A stretch of 64,000 nucleotides of DNA, from NCBI RefSeq assembly GCF_012932145.1, contig NZ_MWOK01000005.1:34683-98682 (forward strand), written 5' to 3'. Numbering within the stretch: the first letter of the stretch is position 1; each line of letters starts with the position of its first letter. The position numbers and the translations under genes were made by a program. This DNA comes from Acidovorax sp. SRB_14. GTDB taxonomy: Bacteria > Pseudomonadota > Gammaproteobacteria > Burkholderiales > Burkholderiaceae_C. The notes under the pieces were generated by a model, which saw only the letters and a program-made list of their open reading frames with translations, was not told where the DNA came from and did no database searches. Shown in pieces: positions 17,504 to 25,922 of the stretch.

Positions 17504-18559
17504 TCAAATTCGGTCGCGCGTGGTCTGGCGGCGGGTTTCGGCGTGGGCGGCAAACCACGCACGCGCGTCGGCACAGTCGCGGGCAATGCCGGCGGTGAGG
17601 GCGCCCAGGCTGTCGTATTTGAGCTCGTCGTGCAGTTTGTGCAGCAGTTCCACGCGGATGATTTTACCGTAGGCCCCCTCGGCCCCCAGGTGCGCCGGCC
17701 ATTCGAGGCAATGGGTCTCCAGCAGCACGCGCCCGCCGTTGACATCCTGCGGGTCGATCGACGGGCGGATGCCCAGGTTGGCCACGCCGGGCAGCGGGGC
17801 CGCGCCCAGCCCATGCACCAGCACGGCGAAGATGCCGCTGGCCGCCGGCTTCCAGTGCGCAAAGCGCAGGTTCAGCGTGCGAAAGCCGTCGCCGGCCGCG
17901 GCGCTGCTGGCGCCGAGCGCGCGCCCGAGTTTGCGCCCATGCACCACGTGGCCCGAAATGGAATACGGCCGGCCCAGCAGGCGCGCAGCGTCGTCCATGC
18001 GGCCGGCGGCCAGGGCCTCGCGCACGGCCGAGCTGGACACGCGCAGGCCGGGCCCGCTGCCGTGGGGGTCGGACACTTCGTAGCTGTTCATGCGCGCGAC
18101 CTCGAAGCCCTGGGCCCGGCCGGCGGCGTCGAGCAGGGCGTAGTCGCCCGCGCGCTGGCGGCCAAAGCGGAAGTCGTCGCCCACCAGCACATAGCGCGCG
18201 CCCAGCCCCTGCAACAGCACCCCGTCGATGAACGCCTGGGGCGACTGTGCCGCCAGGCGCGCATCGAACGGCAGCACCACGGTCTGCTGCACGCCGCAGC
18301 GCGCCAGCTCGGTGAGCTTGTCGCGCAGCGTGCCGATGCGCGCGGGCGCCAGCTCGGGCTTGCGCAGGGCGCCGGCAAAGTAGTCGCGCGGGTGCGGCTC
18401 GAAGGTGAGCACACAGCTGACCACGCCACGGTGCTGGGCCTCGTTGTGCAGCAGGGCCAGCATGGCCTGGTGGCCGCGGTGCACACCGTCGAAGTTGCCA
18501 ATCGTCAGGGCGCAGGCGGGCGCAATGGCGGGGTGGCGGAAGCCGCGGAAGATCTTCAT
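17504..18559 (-). CDS. ribF: Bifunctional riboflavin kinase / FAD synthetase
   Basis: RibF phosphorylates riboflavin to FMN and adenylates it to FAD. The 351-residue product has an N-terminal nucleotidyltransferase domain with GNFDGVHRGHQAML near residue 22. The C-terminal flavokinase domain holds RPYSISGHVVHGRKLGR and the GIRPSIDP segment. The family length is about 310-350. It lies upstream of ileS-lspA on the same strand, as in many proteobacteria, and is divergent from the HNH gene. Confidence 0.95.
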   Translation of the reverse strand: MKIFRGFRHPAIAPACALTIGNFDGVHRGHQAMLALLHNEAQHRGVVSCVLTFEPHPRDYFAGALRKPELAPARIGTLRDKLTELARCGVQQTVVLPFDARLAAQSPQAFIDGVLLQGLGARYVLVGDDFRFGRQRAGDYALLDAAGRAQGFEVARMNSYEVSDPHGSGPGLRVSSSAVREALAAGRMDDAARLLGRPYSISGHVVHGRKLGRALGASSAAAGDGFRTLNLRFAHWKPAASGIFAVLVHGLGAAPLPGVANLGIRPSIDPQDVNGGRVLLETHCLEWPAHLGAEGAYGKIIRVELLHKLHDELKYDSLGALTAGIARDCADARAWFAAHAETRRQTTRDRI

Positions 18560-18570
18560 GGGTTGTTATC

Positions 18571-18624
18571 TTTTTAATAGCGCGTGGCGCAAGGCCACCA
18601 AGCGCCTGGCGCCGGTTTGACTTG
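18571..18624 (+). repeat. Short interspersed repeat, copy 5 (ribF/HNH intergenic)
   Basis: TTTTTAATAGCGCGTGGCGC, a spacer, then CAAGCGCCTGGCGCCGG lies 12 bases upstream of ribF in the divergent gap before the HNH gene. It falls where the promoters of both genes should be, so it may form part of either 5' leader. Confidence 0.55.
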
Positions 18625-18734
18625 AAAAAAGCGTATATTGTGACGCAGCCATGGGCGCTTCTGTCGCGTCTGCGCAGCGCGCAGGCGGGCCGCGCTCCAT
18701 TCCTTGTGTGCATTGTTGTTCCAGGAGGCGCGTT

Positions 18735-19292
18735 GTGAAGGTTTTGAAGCTTTCGGCCCAGGGGGTGCCCCAGTCGTGGATCACGCTGGAGCAGGCGGTG
18801 ATCCACAGCGCAGCGGGCGACGTGCGCTGGGTGGCCGGCAGCGAGGTGGCGGTGTTCCACGGGGGGCACAACGCCGTCACGGGTCTGCAGTCGGTGATTG
18901 CCGTGAACAGCATCATCGGCACGCGCGGCGTCTCCCGCATCAACCCCTTTGAGCTCAAGCCGGGCCTGGCCAACAACAAGCTGTTTGCGCGCGACCGCAA
19001 TGTCTGCGCCTATTGCGGCGGGCATTTTGACGAGCACGACCTGACGCGCGAGCACATCGTGCCGCTCGCGCAAAAGGGCGCCGACCAGTGGATGAACGTC
19101 GTCACCGCCTGCCGCCCCTGCAACCACCGCAAGGGCCCGCGCACGCCCGAGCAGGCGCGCATGCCGTTGCTCTATGCCCCCTATGTGCCCAGCCTGTGGG
19201 AAGACTTCATCCTGCGCAACCGCCGCATCCTGGCCGACCAGATGGAGTTCCTGGCCGCGCACCTGCCGCGCTCCTCCCGGCTGCTGAACTGA
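18735..19292 (+). CDS. HNH endonuclease family protein
   Basis: This 185-residue protein has a zinc-finger type HNH domain (about residues 90-145): CAYCG, then DLTREHIVPLAQKGAD, NVVTACRPCNHRKG. The paired CxxC motifs bind structural zinc and the H-N-H residues bind the catalytic metal. Orphan proteins of this type are widespread in betaproteobacteria with unknown DNA target. The GTG start at 18735 was chosen because AGGAGG lies six bases upstream (18723-18728); an earlier ATG has no such site. Confidence 0.85.
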   Translation: MKVLKLSAQGVPQSWITLEQAVIHSAAGDVRWVAGSEVAVFHGGHNAVTGLQSVIAVNSIIGTRGVSRINPFELKPGLANNKLFARDRNVCAYCGGHFDEHDLTREHIVPLAQKGADQWMNVVTACRPCNHRKGPRTPEQARMPLLYAPYVPSLWEDFILRNRRILADQMEFLAAHLPRSSRLLN

Positions 19293-19422
19293 AGCGCGCG
19301 CACCCGCGCGCAGGTGCAGTGCCGCTCGCCGCCCGGAGCGCCCCGTTCTGCGGAGGTTCTGGCCCGCGCGGGGCTCGGGCTGTGCTCCAATCAGGGTTTT
19401 CCCTTGCCCGCATGCGCTGCCC

Positions 19423-20364
19423 ATGATCGTTCGTGACCGTCCTTCCGGACTGCGTTTGTTTCTCATGCTCCGGGGTTCGATCCTGCAGCGCATCCGCACC
19501 ACCTTGCTGCTCAACATCGTGCTGGCCACCCTGGTCACGCTGGTGCACGGCAACCTGTTCACGCTGAAGATCACGGTCACGCCCATCCCGTTCACGCTGA
19601 TCGGCCTGCCGTTGGCGATCTTTCTGGGCTTTCGCAACAACACGGCCTACGACCGCTACTGGGAGGCGCGCAAGCTCTGGGGCGAGCTGCTGCTGCGCAT
19701 GCGTTCGCTCTCGCGCCAGTGCCAGGGCCTGATCCGCGTGGACCAGCCGCTGGACCCCGCGCGGCGCGACGACGACGTGCGCGTGCGCATGGTGCACCGG
19801 GCCATCGCCTTCGCCCACGCGCTGCGCCTGCAGCTGCGCGACCAGAAGGACGACGCGCTGCTGCAGCGCTGGGTCACGCCGGCGGAATTTGCCCAGGTGC
19901 GCACCACGTCCAATCCCGCCGACGCCCTGATGCTGGCCATGGGGCGCGACCTGGGCGAATGCGTGCGCCGCGGGCAGCTCGAACCCTGCTTGGCGGTGCC
20001 GCTGGACGGCACGCTGACGGCGCTCACGGCCGCCGCGGCCTCGTGCGAGCGCATCAAGAACACGCCGGTGCCGTTTTCCTACACCCTGCTGCTGCACCGC
20101 ACGGCCTACCTGTACTGCTTTCTGCTGCCCTTTGGCCTGGTGGACACCACCGGCTTCATGACGCCCTTCGTCGTGGGCATCGTGGCCTACACCTTCTTCG
20201 GCCTCGACGCGCTGGGTGACGAGATCGAGGAGCCGTTCGGCCTGGAAAGCAACGACCTGCCGCTGGACACCCTGTGCCGGGCCATCGAGATCAACCTGCG
20301 GGAGTCGCTCGGCGAGACCGATCTGCCGCCGCCCCTGCAGCCGGTGAACTACCAGCTCACCTGA
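19423..20364 (+). CDS. Bestrophin-family (YneE-like) channel protein
   Basis: This is a 313-residue membrane protein of the bacterial bestrophin family, pentameric anion or cation channels in the inner membrane. Characteristic features are the early RPSGLRLFLMLRGS, two N-terminal hydrophobic segments, FRNNTAYDRYWEARKLWGEL near residue 67, and EIEEPFGLESNDLPLD near the C terminus (a conserved bestrophin signature). Physiological role in bacteria is unclear. It is monocistronic and followed by a strong GC hairpin. Confidence 0.9.
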   Translation: MIVRDRPSGLRLFLMLRGSILQRIRTTLLLNIVLATLVTLVHGNLFTLKITVTPIPFTLIGLPLAIFLGFRNNTAYDRYWEARKLWGELLLRMRSLSRQCQGLIRVDQPLDPARRDDDVRVRMVHRAIAFAHALRLQLRDQKDDALLQRWVTPAEFAQVRTTSNPADALMLAMGRDLGECVRRGQLEPCLAVPLDGTLTALTAAAASCERIKNTPVPFSYTLLLHRTAYLYCFLLPFGLVDTTGFMTPFVVGIVAYTFFGLDALGDEIEEPFGLESNDLPLDTLCRAIEINLRESLGETDLPPPLQPVNYQLT

Positions 20365-20390
20365 GCGCTGTGCCGGGGCAGTCCAAAAAG

Positions 20391-20424
20391 GCCCGCGCCA
20401 CCGGCCGTGCTGGCCTGCGCGGGC
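20391..20424. other. Strong GC-rich hairpin after the bestrophin gene
   Basis: GCCCGCGC (20391-20398) pairs with GCGCGGGC (20417-20424), with an inner GGCC/GGCC stem. There is no T run on the plus strand; AAAAAGG lies just before it, so a U run follows it only on the minus strand. It may still slow read-through from the bestrophin gene into dctP. Confidence 0.45.
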
Positions 20425-20454
20425 GCGAAGCGCTGTGGATGGGGCTTTAAAAAT

Positions 20455-20460
20455 TACAAT
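20455..20460 (+). promoter_or_regulatory. Probable -10 element of the dctPQM promoter
   Basis: TACAAT lies 44 bases before the dctP ATG. A poor -35 candidate (GCTGTG) lies 17 bases upstream. It is the only good promoter-like sequence in the gap after the bestrophin gene. Confidence 0.4.
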
Positions 20461-20503
20461 AGAGGGTTTTTCCCCTAGCCACCTCTCCAAGGATCCCTTT
20501 CCC

Positions 20504-21493
20504 ATGCGCATTTCCCGCCGTTCCCTCGTTGCCACCTGTGCCACCGCCGCGCTCGCTGTGTCCGCTGGTTCCGTGTTCGCCCAGCAGGCCAAGGAAGTCA
20601 AGCTCGGCTACGCCCTGGCCGTCAATTCGCACTATGGCGCGGCAGCCAACGCGTGGGCGGATTCGGTGGAGAAGACGACGAATCAGGCCTTCAAGTTCAA
20701 GCAGTTCCCCTCCAGCGCTCTCGGCGGCGAACGCGAGCTGATCGAGGGCCTGCAGCTGGGCACTGTCGAGGCCGTGATCGTCTCCACCGGCGCGCTGAGC
20801 AACTTCGTGCCCGACGTGGGCGTGGTGGACATTCCCTTCCTGTTCCGCGACACGCAGCACGCGCGCGCCGTGCTGGACGGCCAGTTCGGCCAGGACCTGC
20901 TGGGCAAATTCAAGGCCCGTGGCCTGATCGCGCTGGCCTGGGGTGAGCAGGGCTTTCGCCACCTGAGCAACAACAAGCATGCGGTGCAGAAGGTCGAGGA
21001 CCTCAAGGGCCTGAAGATCCGCGTGACCGAAAACCCCGTGCACATAACGGCGTTCAAGACCCTGGGCGCCTCGCCCACGCCCATGTCCTGGCCCGAAGTG
21101 ATCGGCGCGCTGCAGCAGGGCACGATCGACGGCCAGGAGAACCCGATCTCCGTGCTGGCCTCGGCCAAGCTGTGGCAGGTGCAGAAGCACCTGACGCTGA
21201 GCTCGCACGTGTACGCGCCCGTGGCGCTGATCGTCTCGCCCAGCTTCTGGAGCGGTCTGAGCGACGCGCAGAAGGCCGCGTTCACACAGGGCGCCAAGGT
21301 GGGGGCGCTCGCATCGCGCGCCTTCGTCGACGCCGTCGAGAAGAAGGGCGTGGAAGAGGCCAAGAGCCAGGGCATGCAGGTCGTGTCCCAGGTGGACCAG
21401 GCGGCCTTCCGCGCCGCGCTGGCGCCGGCCTACAAGCAGTACGCCACCAAGTTCGGCCAGAAGACGCTGGACGCCATTGCCAGCGTGAAGTAA
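20504..21493 (+). CDS. dctP: TRAP transporter substrate-binding protein DctP
   Basis: This is the periplasmic binding protein of a TRAP carrier, which delivers organic acids to DctQM for sodium-driven uptake. The 329-residue product starts with an RR-containing signal peptide (MRISRRSL, then a hydrophobic stretch, cleavage after VFA). It shows the DctP markers GYALAVNSHYG, LKGLKIRVTENPVH with the ligand-binding arginine, and WPEVIGALQQGTIDGQENP. The start at 20504 directly begins the signal peptide. A terminator-like hairpin separates it from dctQ, which would make the binding protein more abundant than the permease. Confidence 0.93.
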   Translation: MRISRRSLVATCATAALAVSAGSVFAQQAKEVKLGYALAVNSHYGAAANAWADSVEKTTNQAFKFKQFPSSALGGERELIEGLQLGTVEAVIVSTGALSNFVPDVGVVDIPFLFRDTQHARAVLDGQFGQDLLGKFKARGLIALAWGEQGFRHLSNNKHAVQKVEDLKGLKIRVTENPVHITAFKTLGASPTPMSWPEVIGALQQGTIDGQENPISVLASAKLWQVQKHLTLSSHVYAPVALIVSPSFWSGLSDAQKAAFTQGAKVGALASRAFVDAVEKKGVEEAKSQGMQVVSQVDQAAFRAALAPAYKQYATKFGQKTLDAIASVK

Positions 21494-21514
21494 CGCGGTT
21501 CTCGGTGCGTTCGC

Positions 21515-21544
21515 AACCGCCCGGCCTGGCCGGGCGGTTTGTTT
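21515..21544 (+). terminator. Hairpin between dctP and dctQ, terminator-like
   Basis: A perfect 12-bp inverted repeat, AACCGCCCGGCC (21515-21526) and GGCCGGGCGGTT (21528-21539), is followed by TGTTTCC. The T tract is interrupted, so termination is probably partial. This fits differential expression of dctP over dctQM. Confidence 0.7.
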
Positions 21545-21586
21545 CCTTCCTTCCAAGACAGGCGCCCTCCGGCGTATCAAACCCTC

Positions 21587-22102
21587 ATGCTCAATCGCGT
21601 GGAACGCGCGCTGGTGGCTTGCAACCGCTGGGTGCTCATCGTGCTGCTGCTGGCCATGGCCTGCATCGTTTTCGCCAACGTGGTGCTGCGCTACACCACG
21701 GGGGACTCCATCGTCTGGGCCGAAGAGGTGGCCCGGCACCTGATGATCTGGTGCACCTTCCTCGGTGCTGGACTGGTGCTGCGCTTTGGTGGCCATGTGG
21801 CCATCGACAACCTGCACGGCGCGGTGGGCAGCCGCGCGGCGCGCGCGATCCGCAGGTTCGTAGTGTTCGGGGTCGGCCTGTTCTGCCTGGTCATGGCCTA
21901 TTTCTCGGTGCTCTATGTCTGGGCCACGCGCTTTCAGACCACGGCGGCCACCGATGTGCCCATGGCCTGGATCTACGTGGCGATGCCGGTGGGCTTCGTG
22001 CTGATGTTCCTGCACCTGCTGTTTATCGCGCGTGCCTACATCGCGGACGGCAGCTATGCCGAGTCCGATGAGATGGACGCCGAAGCGGCGGCCTCGATCT
22101 GA
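21587..22102 (+). CDS. dctQ: TRAP transporter small permease DctQ
   Basis: This 171-residue protein has four membrane helices, the DctQ scaffold of TRAP carriers. It has the typical ANVVLRYTTGDSIVWAEEVA motif (about residues 25-45) and AWIYVAMPVGFVLM in the last helix. The ATG at 21587 matches the family N terminus. It is followed after 19 bases by dctM. Confidence 0.92.
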   Translation: MLNRVERALVACNRWVLIVLLLAMACIVFANVVLRYTTGDSIVWAEEVARHLMIWCTFLGAGLVLRFGGHVAIDNLHGAVGSRAARAIRRFVVFGVGLFCLVMAYFSVLYVWATRFQTTAATDVPMAWIYVAMPVGFVLMFLHLLFIARAYIADGSYAESDEMDAEAAASI

Positions 22103-22121
22103 CCGCAGGGAAAGAAAAACC

Positions 22122-23405
22122 ATGGCTATCACGCTTTTCATTGCCATCGTCGTGTTGCTGGCGCTGGGCTTCCCGGTGGCTTTTGCGCTGGCGATTTCGG
22201 CCGCTCTTGCGGTGTTTGTGGGCGGGCGCTACCCGCAATTGGTGGTGTTCAAGGAGATGTTCACCGGCATCGACAGCTTTCCGCTGATGGCGGTGCCGTT
22301 CTTCATCCTCGCGGCCGAGCTGATGTCGGGCGGTGCGCTCACGGCGGTGCTGCTGCGCTTCGCGGCGCAGTTCGTCGGCCACCTGCGCGGCGGCCTCGGC
22401 TACGCCAACGTGCTGTCGCTGACGCTGTTCTCGGGCATCTCGGGCTCGGCCCTGGCCGATGCGGCCGGACCGGGCTCGATGATGGTCAAGATGATGGACA
22501 AGGCCGGCTATGCGCGCCCCTATGCCGCGGCGCTCACCGCCAGCACGGCCATCGTCGGCCCCATCATTCCGCCGTCGGTGAGCATGATCATCTATGCGCT
22601 GCAGGATGAGAACGTCTCGGTCGGCGGCCTGTTCATCGCCGGCTTCCTGCCGGGGCTGCTGATCGCAGCCGCCATGGCGGCCGTGAACTGGTATGTGTGC
22701 CGCCAGCGCGACTACCGCTCGCGCGAGCCGCGCCCCAGCGGCCGCGAAATGCTGGTGACCAGCATCAAGGCGATTCCGGCGCTGATGCTGATCGTGCTGA
22801 TCGTCGTCGGCATCCGCTTTGGCATCTTCACGCCCACCGAGGCCTCGGTGGTGGCGGTGTTCTATGCGCTGGTGTGCGGCAAGTGGATCTACCGCACGCT
22901 GGAGTGGAAGGCCCTGCCCGGCATTGCCGCGCGCTCGGCCATGCTGACTTCGTCGGTGCTGCTGGTGATGGCGACCTCGGCGGCCTTCGCCTGGGTGCTC
23001 ACGGTGGAGGGCGTTCCGCAGTACCTGTCGGAGCTGATCGTGAGCTGGCAGCTCTCGCCCGTGATGTTCCTGATCGCCGTGAACGTGCTGCTGCTGGTGT
23101 TCGGCATCTTCATGGAGCCGCTGCCGGGCGTGATGATCCTGGTGCCCATCCTGGCGCCGATCGCCGCCGCGCTGGGCATCGACCCGATCCACTTCGCCAT
23201 GGTGGTGATCGTCAACCTGACGCTGGGCATGATCACGCCGCCCGTGGGCGGGCTGCTGTTCGTGACGGCGGTGTCCACGCGCGTATCGATCACCGCGCTC
23301 ACGCGCGAAATGCCGCTGTTCCTTCTGGCGCATTTCGTGGTGCTGGTGATGCTGACCTTCATTCCGGCCATCTCGACCTGGCTGCCGCACGCGCTCGGTT
23401 TCTGA
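22122..23405 (+). CDS. dctM: TRAP transporter large permease DctM
   Basis: DctM is the sodium-coupled transport subunit with about 12 helices. The 427-residue product shows the family motifs GFPVAFALAISA, SGISGSALADAAGPGSMMVK and GPIIPPSVSMIIYA, and the second-half NLTLGMITPPVGGLLF. Length is typical. It is the last gene of the dctPQM operon and is followed within 20 bases by a strong bidirectional terminator. Confidence 0.95.
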   Translation: MAITLFIAIVVLLALGFPVAFALAISAALAVFVGGRYPQLVVFKEMFTGIDSFPLMAVPFFILAAELMSGGALTAVLLRFAAQFVGHLRGGLGYANVLSLTLFSGISGSALADAAGPGSMMVKMMDKAGYARPYAAALTASTAIVGPIIPPSVSMIIYALQDENVSVGGLFIAGFLPGLLIAAAMAAVNWYVCRQRDYRSREPRPSGREMLVTSIKAIPALMLIVLIVVGIRFGIFTPTEASVVAVFYALVCGKWIYRTLEWKALPGIAARSAMLTSSVLLVMATSAAFAWVLTVEGVPQYLSELIVSWQLSPVMFLIAVNVLLLVFGIFMEPLPGVMILVPILAPIAAALGIDPIHFAMVVIVNLTLGMITPPVGGLLFVTAVSTRVSITALTREMPLFLLAHFVVLVMLTFIPAISTWLPHALGF

Positions 23406-23421
23406 CGCCGGCACGCCCATG

Positions 23422-23461
23422 AAAAAAGCCCCGCAGGCCTGGCGCCTGCGGGGCTTTTTTT
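23422..23461. terminator. Bidirectional terminator between dctM and acyl-CoA dehydrogenase gene
   Basis: A perfect 17-bp inverted repeat (AAAAAAGCCCCGCAGGC at 23422-23438, mirrored at 23444-23460) with a CTGGC loop gives a U run on both strands. It serves the two convergent operons. Confidence 0.9.
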
Positions 23462-23472
23462 GCGCGGCACTG

Positions 23473-24588
23473 TCAGGCGAACACGCCGGCCGTCTCCTGC
23501 ATGCGCGCCGACACCTCGCCCAGGTGGTGCAGCGTGTCGCCGAACTGCATCTCCATCTGGCTGAGTTTCTTGAAGTAGTGGCTGCCGATGTATTCATCGG
23601 TCACGCCGATGCCGCCATGCAGCTGCACCGACTGCTGGCCGACGAAGCGCATCGACTGGCCCAGCTGGACCTTGGCGCGGGCCAGGGCCCGGCGACGCTC
23701 GGGCGCCGGGGCGCCGAGCTTGAGGCTGGCGTAGTAGCCCATCGAGCGCGCCAGTTCGAGCTGCATCTTCATGTCGGCCACGCGGTGGCGCAGCGCCTGG
23801 AAGCTGGCGATGGCCACGCCGAACTGCTTGCGCTGGTTCATGTAGTCCACGGTGAGGGCCAGGGTCTGGTCCATCACGCCCACGGCTTCGGCGCACAGGG
23901 CGGCAATGCCGGTATCCACGGCCAGCTCCAGGGCGGCCAGGCCGTCCGCGGTGACGAGCATGGCCGGGGCGTTGTCCAGCTCCAGCTCGGCGGCGCGACT
24001 GCCGTCCTGCGTGCCGTAGCCGCGCGCGGCCACGCCAGCGGCGCCGCGCTCGACGAGGAACAGCGCGATCTGGCCGTCGAGCTGCGCGGGCACAAGGTAG
24101 GCATCCGCCTGGTCGCCGGCCGGTACTATGCTTTTCATAGCTGTCAGAGTATGACCTGTGGGCGTTACAGTCGCTTTTGCCTCGCAAACGTCGAGGCGGT
24201 AGCGGGCCTTGCGCTCCTGCTGCGCCAGCACGACCAGGGCCTCGCCACTGGCAATGCGCGGCAGCCAGGCGGACTGCACGGCGGCGGGGGCGCACTGCGA
24301 CAGCACGGCGCTGGCCATGAAGGCCTGCGCCAGCGGCTCGAGCACCATGCCGCGGCCCAGTTCTTCCATCACCACCATCGCATCGATCGCGCACTGGCCC
24401 AGGCCGCCGTGCTGCTCGGGCACGGTCAGGGCCGTGAGGCCCAGCTCGGCCAGTTCGCCCCAGGCGGCGCGGTCAAAGCCGCCGGCAGCGGCAATGGCGC
24501 GGCGGCGCTCGAAGGAGTAGCCCTTGTCCACCCAGCGGCGCACGGCGTCGCGCAGCTGTTGCTGATCGTCGGAAAAATCGAAGTCCAT
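23473..24588 (-). CDS. Acyl-CoA dehydrogenase, small-partner type
   Basis: This is a 371-residue FAD-dependent acyl-CoA dehydrogenase-fold protein that oxidises acyl-CoA esters at the alpha-beta bond. N-terminal helical domain, middle domain and C-terminal QLHGGIGVTDEYIGSHYFKKL are recognisable. It lies downstream of another acyl-CoA dehydrogenase gene on the same strand. Such unequal pairs (for example PimC/PimD) often form heterotetramers with one active site pair, so this may be the smaller subunit. Residues about 137-153 are encoded by an in-frame short interspersed repeat in a surface region of the middle domain. Confidence 0.88.
   Translation of the reverse strand: MDFDFSDDQQQLRDAVRRWVDKGYSFERRRAIAAAGGFDRAAWGELAELGLTALTVPEQHGGLGQCAIDAMVVMEELGRGMVLEPLAQAFMASAVLSQCAPAAVQSAWLPRIASGEALVVLAQQERKARYRLDVCEAKATVTPTGHTLTAMKSIVPAGDQADAYLVPAQLDGQIALFLVERGAAGVAARGYGTQDGSRAAELELDNAPAMLVTADGLAALELAVDTGIAALCAEAVGVMDQTLALTVDYMNQRKQFGVAIASFQALRHRVADMKMQLELARSMGYYASLKLGAPAPERRRALARAKVQLGQSMRFVGQQSVQLHGGIGVTDEYIGSHYFKKLSQMEMQFGDTLHHLGEVSARMQETAGVFA
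24131..24180 (+). repeat. Short interspersed repeat, copy 6 (in frame inside acyl-CoA dehydrogenase)
   Basis: CTTTTCATAGCTGTCAGAGT, a spacer, then GGGCGTTACAGTCGCTTTTG matches the repeat layout. It encodes 17 residues (KATVTPTGHTLTAMKS) of the antisense-oriented dehydrogenase. Confidence 0.55.
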
Positions 24589-24694
24589 TTTGTTTATTCC
24601 TAGCGAAGCTCTTGCGGGAGCCCCCTCGCAGAGGGGGTGCGGGGGAGCGGTCCTGTTTCGCGAAGCGAAAATCGGCGCCGCTCACGGACATGGT
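24589..24694. other. Intergenic hairpins between the two acyl-CoA dehydrogenase genes
   Basis: The 106-base gap carries two tight palindromes: CCCCCTC/GAGGGGG at 24621-24637 with a GCA loop, and TTTCGC/GCGAAA at 24656-24670 with a GAA loop. Neither has a T run. They may tune read-through or mRNA stability between the two subunit genes. Confidence 0.45.
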
Positions 24695-25876
24695 TCAACC
24701 CAAAACGGTTTGAGCGACGATATTTCGCTGCACTTCATTGCTGCCGCCGTAGATGGTGGTCTTGCGCAGGTTGAAGTAGGTGGAGGCCAGCGGCGCATTG
24801 GCCGCGGCGCCGCCCGGGAAGTCGCCCTGCCAGCCCGCTTCCATGGCTTCCTCGATGAACGGCAGGGCAAACGGCCCGGCCGCCAGCATCATCAGCTCGG
24901 CATAGCGCTGCTGGATCTCGCTGCCTTTGATCTTGAGCAGGCCGGCGATGTCGAGCGAGTTCTTGCCCGATTTTTCGGCCGACAGCACGCGCAGCACCAG
25001 CATCTCGAGCGCCACGATGTCCACTTCGAGCAGCGCGATCTGGTCGCGAAAGCGCAGGTCGTCCCACACGCCCTCCTGCTTGGCGATGCGTTTCAAGCGC
25101 TCGAGCTCGCGCTTGCTGCGGTTCACGTCGGCGATGTTGGTGCGCTCGTGGCTCAGCAGGTGCTTGGCGTAGGTCCAGCCCTTGTTCTCTTCGCCGATCA
25201 GGTTCTCGGCGGGCACCTTCACGTTGTCGAAGAAGACCTCGTTGACCTCGCACTCGCCGTCCAGCAGCTTGATGGGCCGCACGGTGACGCCGGGCGATTT
25301 CATGTCCAGCAGCAGGAACGAAATGCCGGTCTGCGGCTTGCCCTCGTTGCTGGTGCGCACGAGGTTGAACATCCAGTCGCCGTACTGGCCCAGCGTGGTC
25401 CAGGTCTTTTGGCCGTTTACCACGTAATGGTCACCCACCCGTTCGGCGCGTGTCTTGACCGAGGCCAGGTCCGAGCCCGAGCCCGGTTCGCTGTAGCCTT
25501 GGCTCCACCAGACCTCGCCGCTGGCAATGCCGGGCAGAAAGCGCTTTTGCTGCTCGGCATTGCCGAACGCCATGATCACGGGCGCGACCATCACCGGCCC
25601 GAACGGGACGATGCGCGGCGCGCCGGCCAGTGCGCATTCTTCTTCGAACAGGTGCTTTTGCACGGCGGTCCAGCCGGGGCCGCCAAACTCCTTGGGCCAG
25701 CCGAACGCCAGCCAGCCCTTTTTGCCCAGGATCTTGGCCCAGCCCTGCAGGTCTTCGCGGGTCAGGCGCAGCGCGTTGTGCACCTTGTGGGCAATGTCCG
25801 GGGGCAGGTGGCTGCGAACCCAGGCGCGAACTTCGTTGCGAAAAGCCTGCTCGTCGGGGGTGAATGCGAGATCCAT
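24695..25876 (-). CDS. Acyl-CoA dehydrogenase, large-partner type
   Basis: This is a 393-residue acyl-CoA dehydrogenase. Middle-domain flavin contacts YSEPGSGSDLASVKTRA lie near residue 130, and the C-terminal domain ends in TTIYGGSNEVQRNI, the FAD-binding signature. The ATG at 25876 (MDLAFTPDEQAF) was preferred over an ATG eight codons upstream because AGGAGG lies eight bases before it. That ribosome site sits in a hairpin. It is likely co-transcribed with the smaller dehydrogenase downstream and perhaps yceH upstream. Substrate is unknown; long or dicarboxylic acyl-CoA are typical for such pairs. Confidence 0.9.
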   Translation of the reverse strand: MDLAFTPDEQAFRNEVRAWVRSHLPPDIAHKVHNALRLTREDLQGWAKILGKKGWLAFGWPKEFGGPGWTAVQKHLFEEECALAGAPRIVPFGPVMVAPVIMAFGNAEQQKRFLPGIASGEVWWSQGYSEPGSGSDLASVKTRAERVGDHYVVNGQKTWTTLGQYGDWMFNLVRTSNEGKPQTGISFLLLDMKSPGVTVRPIKLLDGECEVNEVFFDNVKVPAENLIGEENKGWTYAKHLLSHERTNIADVNRSKRELERLKRIAKQEGVWDDLRFRDQIALLEVDIVALEMLVLRVLSAEKSGKNSLDIAGLLKIKGSEIQQRYAELMMLAAGPFALPFIEEAMEAGWQGDFPGGAAANAPLASTYFNLRKTTIYGGSNEVQRNIVAQTVLG

Positions 25877-25879
25877 GCG

Positions 25880-25902
25880 ATATGCCTCCTGAGAAGGCAT
25901 AT
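25880..25902 (-). promoter_or_regulatory. Hairpin enclosing the ribosome binding site of the acyl-CoA dehydrogenase mRNA
   Basis: ATATGCCT (25880-25887) and AGGCATAT (25895-25902) form an 8-bp perfect stem with a 7-base loop. On the mRNA the AGGAGG is half in the loop and half in the 3' arm, four bases before the AUG. Folding would hide the ribosome site. A TACAAA box just upstream on the minus strand could be the -10 of a promoter with a very short leader. Confidence 0.45.
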
Positions 25903-25922
25903 TTGTAGCACGGTCGTTCGAT

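Noticed and set aside
18617..18639. TTGACT ... TATATT promoter for the HNH gene
   Set aside because: The spacing is only 11 bases, too short for a sigma-70 promoter.
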